16,195 nucleotides of DNA, from positions 1-16,195 of the forward strand of contig NZ_CALLXM010000011.1 of the NCBI RefSeq assembly GCF_937875265.1, in the 5' to 3' direction. Below, piece after piece: positions 12,597-16,195 of the stretch. The stretch is from an uncultured Acetobacter sp. (GTDB lineage: Bacteria; Pseudomonadota; Alphaproteobacteria; Acetobacterales; Acetobacteraceae). A model generated the notes under the pieces. It was not told the origin of the DNA. It did no database searches and saw nothing but the letters and a program-made list of their open reading frames with translations. A program made the position numbers and the translations under genes. Position 1 is the first letter of the stretch, and the number at the start of each line of letters is the position of its first letter.

Positions 12597-15500
12597 GCCC
12601 GGCCACCGCGTGCGTATAATGCGAGATCTCTATAAAAGTTTTCTGGAAAAGAGGAGCCCCCCCACCCGCCTGAAGGCGCTTGTGCAGCCTGTTGCCCCGC
12701 CATGGACGTTTCTGAAAGGCTGATGGGCAGCAGCGCAGGACGACCAACGCTTTCCAGCACCTGCGCCACGCTATTGCCGCGAGGGTGCCACAGGCCGCGC
12801 TTCCAGACATCGGCAAAACGAGCACGCATGGCTTCTCGCGCTGCCGGGTTTTCACGCTGGAGGAAGGCATCACAGGCCTCATTACCCAGTGTTGCTGCAA
12901 AAACCATATCAAACTGCTGGTCAAACCGCTCCGACAGGGTTGCGGCAAAGCCGTGCAGAGCGTCCAGCCCACGGGCCAGTTCCGCCGCACCTGCGTAGCT
13001 GTGCCGCTGCATGCCCTCAATCCAGCGCGGGTTGGCCAGCCGGCCACGCACAATACGGGCCACTTCCTGCGCCGTGGCCCGCAGGCGGGGCGTGTCCGGG
13101 CGTGAGGTGTCCCCGTGCCACAGGGCCGGAGTTGCGCCCAGTGTTGCGGCTGCGGCAGCCAGACCACCTTCATGCGCAGCGTTTTCCGGGCTTTCCAGCA
13201 TATCTGTTTCAGCGTGGTCCTGCACGTGCAGCACGGCATCCGCCTGCCCCAGAAGGCTGGCCAGAGCGGCGGCATCCTGCCCGCCGTCTCGCCCGCCGCC
13301 ATAGGTCCATGCGGAACCATCCAGCCATGCCTGCCCGAGGGCGGCCTGATCCGCCCATGCGCCGGTTTGCAAAGCCTCTTCCACCCCAGTGCCGTAGGTG
13401 CCTGCTGCGGCCCCAAAAATACGGGCGGTGGCACGGGTGCGAGCCTCCCCTTCCAGCCCGTGTGCGCTGGCGGCCAGAGGGTTCCATTCCGGTGGTTCCC
13501 GGCGGTTAGCCACGGCACTCACCACCTGATCAAACAACGCGATCTGATCCGGGAAAGCATCACGGAACAGGCCGGAAATACGCAATGTCACATCCACACG
13601 GGGGCGATTAAGCAGCGGCAGCGGGATAATTTCAAACCCGCTGACATGCCCGGTGCCTGCGGCCCGCTGCACCGTAACACCCATAAGCAGGAGGGCCAGC
13701 GCCATATCCTCACCGCCCGTGCGCAGGCTGGCAGAGCCCCACAGATCCATGACCAGACGCGTCAGCGGTTCACCTTGTTCCTGCAAATGCCGTGTGAGCA
13801 AAAGCTTTTCCATTTTTGCCGCCAGCATCATGGCGGAGGGCGTGGGCAGTGCGCGGGGGTCCAGCGTGAACAGATTACGCCCGGTAGGCAGCACATCCAG
13901 CCGCCCACGTGTGGGGGCACCCGCCGGGCCAGACGGCACAAACCGGCCCGCGAGGGCCGCCAGAAGGCCCTGTGCTTCCGCCGGGCCGCTGAGGCGGATA
14001 CGGTTTGCAATATCGTCTTTTAAAGTCTGATTATCTGCGCTGGATGTTTTCTGCGCCCCCTCCTGCCCCGTGCAGGCCTGAAAAATAGCCTGAGCAAGAC
14101 TGTCTTGTTTGGGGGCAGGCTGACCAAAAATATGCAGGCCATCACGGATTTGCAGATCTTTTACGTCACACAGATAGGCATCCAGACGGGCCAGAGCCTC
14201 GGCATCACCATCCTCACCGGGGCGCACACCGCTTTCTGAAAGAACACCGATGCAGGATGCTTTTTCCAGAATGTCCTTACGCAGCAAAGCCCCTCGGCGT
14301 ATGTCCAGACCGTCGGCCTCCGCATATTCATCAATCAGCCGCTCCAGCGCCTGCATCTCCGGGGAGAGGTCTGCCTGCATGACCGGAGGCGTCATATGCC
14401 CAATGGTCACAGCCCCCAGCCGACGTCTGGCTGTGGCGGCCTCACCCGGATTATTGACAATAAACGGGTAGATAACGGGCATGTCCCCCGTTAGCACAGC
14501 AGGCGCGCAGGAGGCTGAAAGGGCAGCAGCCTTGCCCGGCAGCCATTCCAGCGTGCCATGTGTGCCCAGATGCACCATGGCATCCAGCCGCCTGACCACA
14601 CGCAGCCACAGGTAAAACGCCACATAAGCGTGACAGGGCGGACTGTCCGGGTCATGATAGAGAGCTTTCCGGTCAGCCTGCCGCCCTCTGTCCGGTTGTA
14701 CAGCGAGCGTAATATTTTCCAGCTCTACCGCCCGCAAATGAAAAATACCGTTCTGTACAGCAGGATCCTGCTCAGGCTCACCCCATGCCTGTGTGACAGA
14801 TTCCATGAACCCAGCATCCAGCCCGGCTGCCAGTGCACGATATGTCGCAACACAGATCAAAGGCCGGGGAACGGTTTGAGCCAGCAGCAGCACAAGCTTT
14901 TCCGGACCGGGCAATGGCAGCGAACCAGCCTGATACCCCTCCCCCTGTAACAGGGTGAGGATAGAGGCCAGACTGGCAAACCCATCCAGCCCTACGGCGT
15001 GAGCAACATGCCCGGTTTCTTCCTTAAGCCCCGCCCCAGGGTAATCAGACAGTACAATACCGACACGCCGCTGGTCCTCAGGCAGATGCCGCAAACGCGC
15101 CCACGAAAGAGCGCGTGCTACAGTCTGGTGAATACCAGGTGCATAAGGCTGACGGGCCGCAGGCAGACCGGGGGGGGCCTCAACACGAAAGGAAATGGGT
15201 AGTGTGGCAATGCTGCCATCCAGTTCCGGAAGAATGGCCTGCATGGCCAGATCGGACCGTGCCAGACCGCGCGTGCTACGTTCCCAGACGGCATGTGTGC
15301 CGCCAGGTTGCAGCACTTGCAAAATGGGCACATCAGCAACCGTAAGAGGTGATCCTCCTTGCGGGTTTCTGGAAGAAAACACGGTCGCGTTGAGCAGGAC
15401 ATCCGGCTTTGAATGCCGTAAAAACTCTGCAACGCCTTTGGCCACAACAGGGTCTTTGAGCGATGTGACAAACAGCATGTCTACCGCACAACCCTGAGCC

Positions 15501-16195
15501 GCAAGAGCATCGGCCAGCACATCCAGTGCAGCAATATCCCCTACCATCAGATGCGCACGGTAAAACAGCAATGTGGCCCGCAGGATATGGCCCGACGGCA
15601 GACGCGTAGCATCCCGGTCTACCCGACCTGTCGCTGCGGTTCTGATGACCGGAACCCCCGGAACATTACGGTAAATGCCCCAATGCGGCAAAGGCTCTGG
15701 CTGTGCGCCATTATCCGGGCTGCGTCCGGCAATACTGCCCATCAGGCGCAGGGCGCTGACCATGTTACCAATGCCGCCATGCTGGAAAAACCCGTTCAGG
15801 CGACGACGGATTTCTGCCGGAACCGTGGAGAGTTCTGCCAGACGCGTATCATCGGGCATGGCATTTGGCAGACTGGCAGGCGCGGTTTCTGGTGTGTTCG
15901 GTGCTTCAGTTTCCTGCCGCATGGCCTCACCTGGCAGCAGGGCCAGTGGCACGTTATGCTCCCTGCACCATGCGGCCAGTTCCTCCGCCCCGTAACGCCA
16001 GTAATCTAGACCACCCAGCAGGCGCACCACCACACAGCGGGCCTCCGCCAGTGTAGTTTCCAGATACAGATCCACCGACATCGGGTGACGCAGCCGCGCC
16101 AGACTGGTGACCTGAAGCGAGGGAGCTGCCGCCGCCCCCTCCTCCTCCGCCTTCAGCCGCTCCTGCGCGTGGAGCAGGCCAAGCAGATCACTCTC
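12593..16195 (-). CDS. cobN: Cobaltochelatase subunit CobN, 5' end off the right edge
   Basis: 1200 codons are visible and the frame is open to the window edge, so the ATG at 16081 is internal: upstream codons read SLARLRHPMSVDLYLETTLA, a typical CobN segment. CobN is the large subunit of the ATP-dependent CobNST complex that inserts cobalt into hydrogenobyrinic acid a,c-diamide. Visible hallmarks are VVRLLGGLDYWRYG, YRAHLMVGD, FHLRAVELENI, then MVHLGTHGTLEWLPGK and YPFIVNNPGEAATARRR, and further on GFEIIPLPLLNRPRVDVTLR with SGLFRDAFPDQIALFD. After DVWKRGLWHPRGNSVAQVLE, near where I expect the family to end, about 45 further residues follow, Gly/Ser/Ala-rich in the middle. CobS and CobT are not in the window. 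Any B12 riboswitch for the operon would lie further upstream, outside the window. Confidence 0.96.
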   Translation of the reverse strand, partial: ESDLLGLLHAQERLKAEEEGAAAAPSLQVTSLARLRHPMSVDLYLETTLAEARCVVVRLLGGLDYWRYGAEELAAWCREHNVPLALLPGEAMRQETEAPNTPETAPASLPNAMPDDTRLAELSTVPAEIRRRLNGFFQHGGIGNMVSALRLMGSIAGRSPDNGAQPEPLPHWGIYRNVPGVPVIRTAATGRVDRDATRLPSGHILRATLLFYRAHLMVGDIAALDVLADALAAQGCAVDMLFVTSLKDPVVAKGVAEFLRHSKPDVLLNATVFSSRNPQGGSPLTVADVPILQVLQPGGTHAVWERSTRGLARSDLAMQAILPELDGSIATLPISFRVEAPPGLPAARQPYAPGIHQTVARALSWARLRHLPEDQRRVGIVLSDYPGAGLKEETGHVAHAVGLDGFASLASILTLLQGEGYQAGSLPLPGPEKLVLLLAQTVPRPLICVATYRALAAGLDAGFMESVTQAWGEPEQDPAVQNGIFHLRAVELENITLAVQPDRGRQADRKALYHDPDSPPCHAYVAFYLWLRVVRRLDAMVHLGTHGTLEWLPGKAAALSASCAPAVLTGDMPVIYPFIVNNPGEAATARRRLGAVTIGHMTPPVMQADLSPEMQALERLIDEYAEADGLDIRRGALLRKDILEKASCIGVLSESGVRPGEDGDAEALARLDAYLCDVKDLQIRDGLHIFGQPAPKQDSLAQAIFQACTGQEGAQKTSSADNQTLKDDIANRIRLSGPAEAQGLLAALAGRFVPSGPAGAPTRGRLDVLPTGRNLFTLDPRALPTPSAMMLAAKMEKLLLTRHLQEQGEPLTRLVMDLWGSASLRTGGEDMALALLLMGVTVQRAAGTGHVSGFEIIPLPLLNRPRVDVTLRISGLFRDAFPDQIALFDQVVSAVANRREPPEWNPLAASAHGLEGEARTRATARIFGAAAGTYGTGVEEALQTGAWADQAALGQAWLDGSAWTYGGGRDGGQDAAALASLLGQADAVLHVQDHAETDMLESPENAAHEGGLAAAAATLGATPALWHGDTSRPDTPRLRATAQEVARIVRGRLANPRWIEGMQRHSYAGAAELARGLDALHGFAATLSERFDQQFDMVFAATLGNEACDAFLQRENPAAREAMRARFADVWKRGLWHPRGNSVAQVLESVGRPALLPISLSETSMAGQQAAQAPSGGWGGSSFPENFYRDLALYARGGRA

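Noticed and set aside
12481..13518. Minus-strand frame of 345 codons overlapping cobN and cobB.
   Set aside because: A shifted-frame shadow of cobN, rich in Trp, Arg and Pro as expected from GC-rich alternate frames.
13115..14023. Plus-strand frame of 302 codons.
   Set aside because: Antisense to well-supported cobN coding sequence; no recognisable motif.
16081..16081. ATG at 16081 as the start of cobN.
   Set aside because: The same frame continues to the window edge with typical CobN sequence (SDLLGLLHAQERL and SLARLRHPMSVDLYLE), so the true start lies outside.

Overview
The window joins the early/left end of a Mu-like transposable prophage (about 1-5710) to a bacterial chromosome segment (about 5711-16195). 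The host is probably an acetic acid bacterium or close alphaproteobacterium (Acetobacteraceae). This is inferred from the aerobic-type cobalamin genes, the GC-rich cob operon and the style of the proteins; no rRNA or other marker gene confirms it.

Prophage. A leftward operon runs from about 3771 off the left edge: a Ner-like regulator, a ParB/Spo0J-type DNA-binding protein, a small XRE-type HTH protein, a small early protein of unknown function, and a MuA-type DDE transposase that stays open to base 1. The genes overlap by one to four bases. Diverging from this operon, a rightward S24/LexA-type repressor (3959-4759) is translationally coupled to an AT-rich membrane-anchored accessory gene (4756-5358). 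Repeated CATCCGAGTTT-like sites around the repressor start look like operators. Next come a start-less small hydrophobic reading frame, a probable terminator, and about 220 bp with phased ATCCC repeats ending in ...CTTACA at 5710. I read this as the transposase-binding phage left end.

Junction. Immediately right of 5710 an open frame leads into a protein with a HEPN-like R-X4-H motif. It appears to have lost its N-terminus to the prophage insertion.

Host. A DUF523 gene (minus strand) diverges from a small MscS-type mechanosensitive channel gene. The rest is one leftward cobalamin operon in transcription order: cobN (5' end off the right edge), cobB, an alpha-ribazole-phosphatase-like gene, cobO and cobQ. 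It covers cobalt chelation, a,c-diamide formation, cobalt adenosylation and the final amidations to cobyric acid, with a phosphatase that fits nucleotide-loop assembly.

The least ordinary items are a perfect 30-bp palindrome inside the parB-like gene, the operator-like sites reaching into the repressor coding sequence, the phased repeat array at the presumed phage end, and the HEPN-like gene at the insertion junction.
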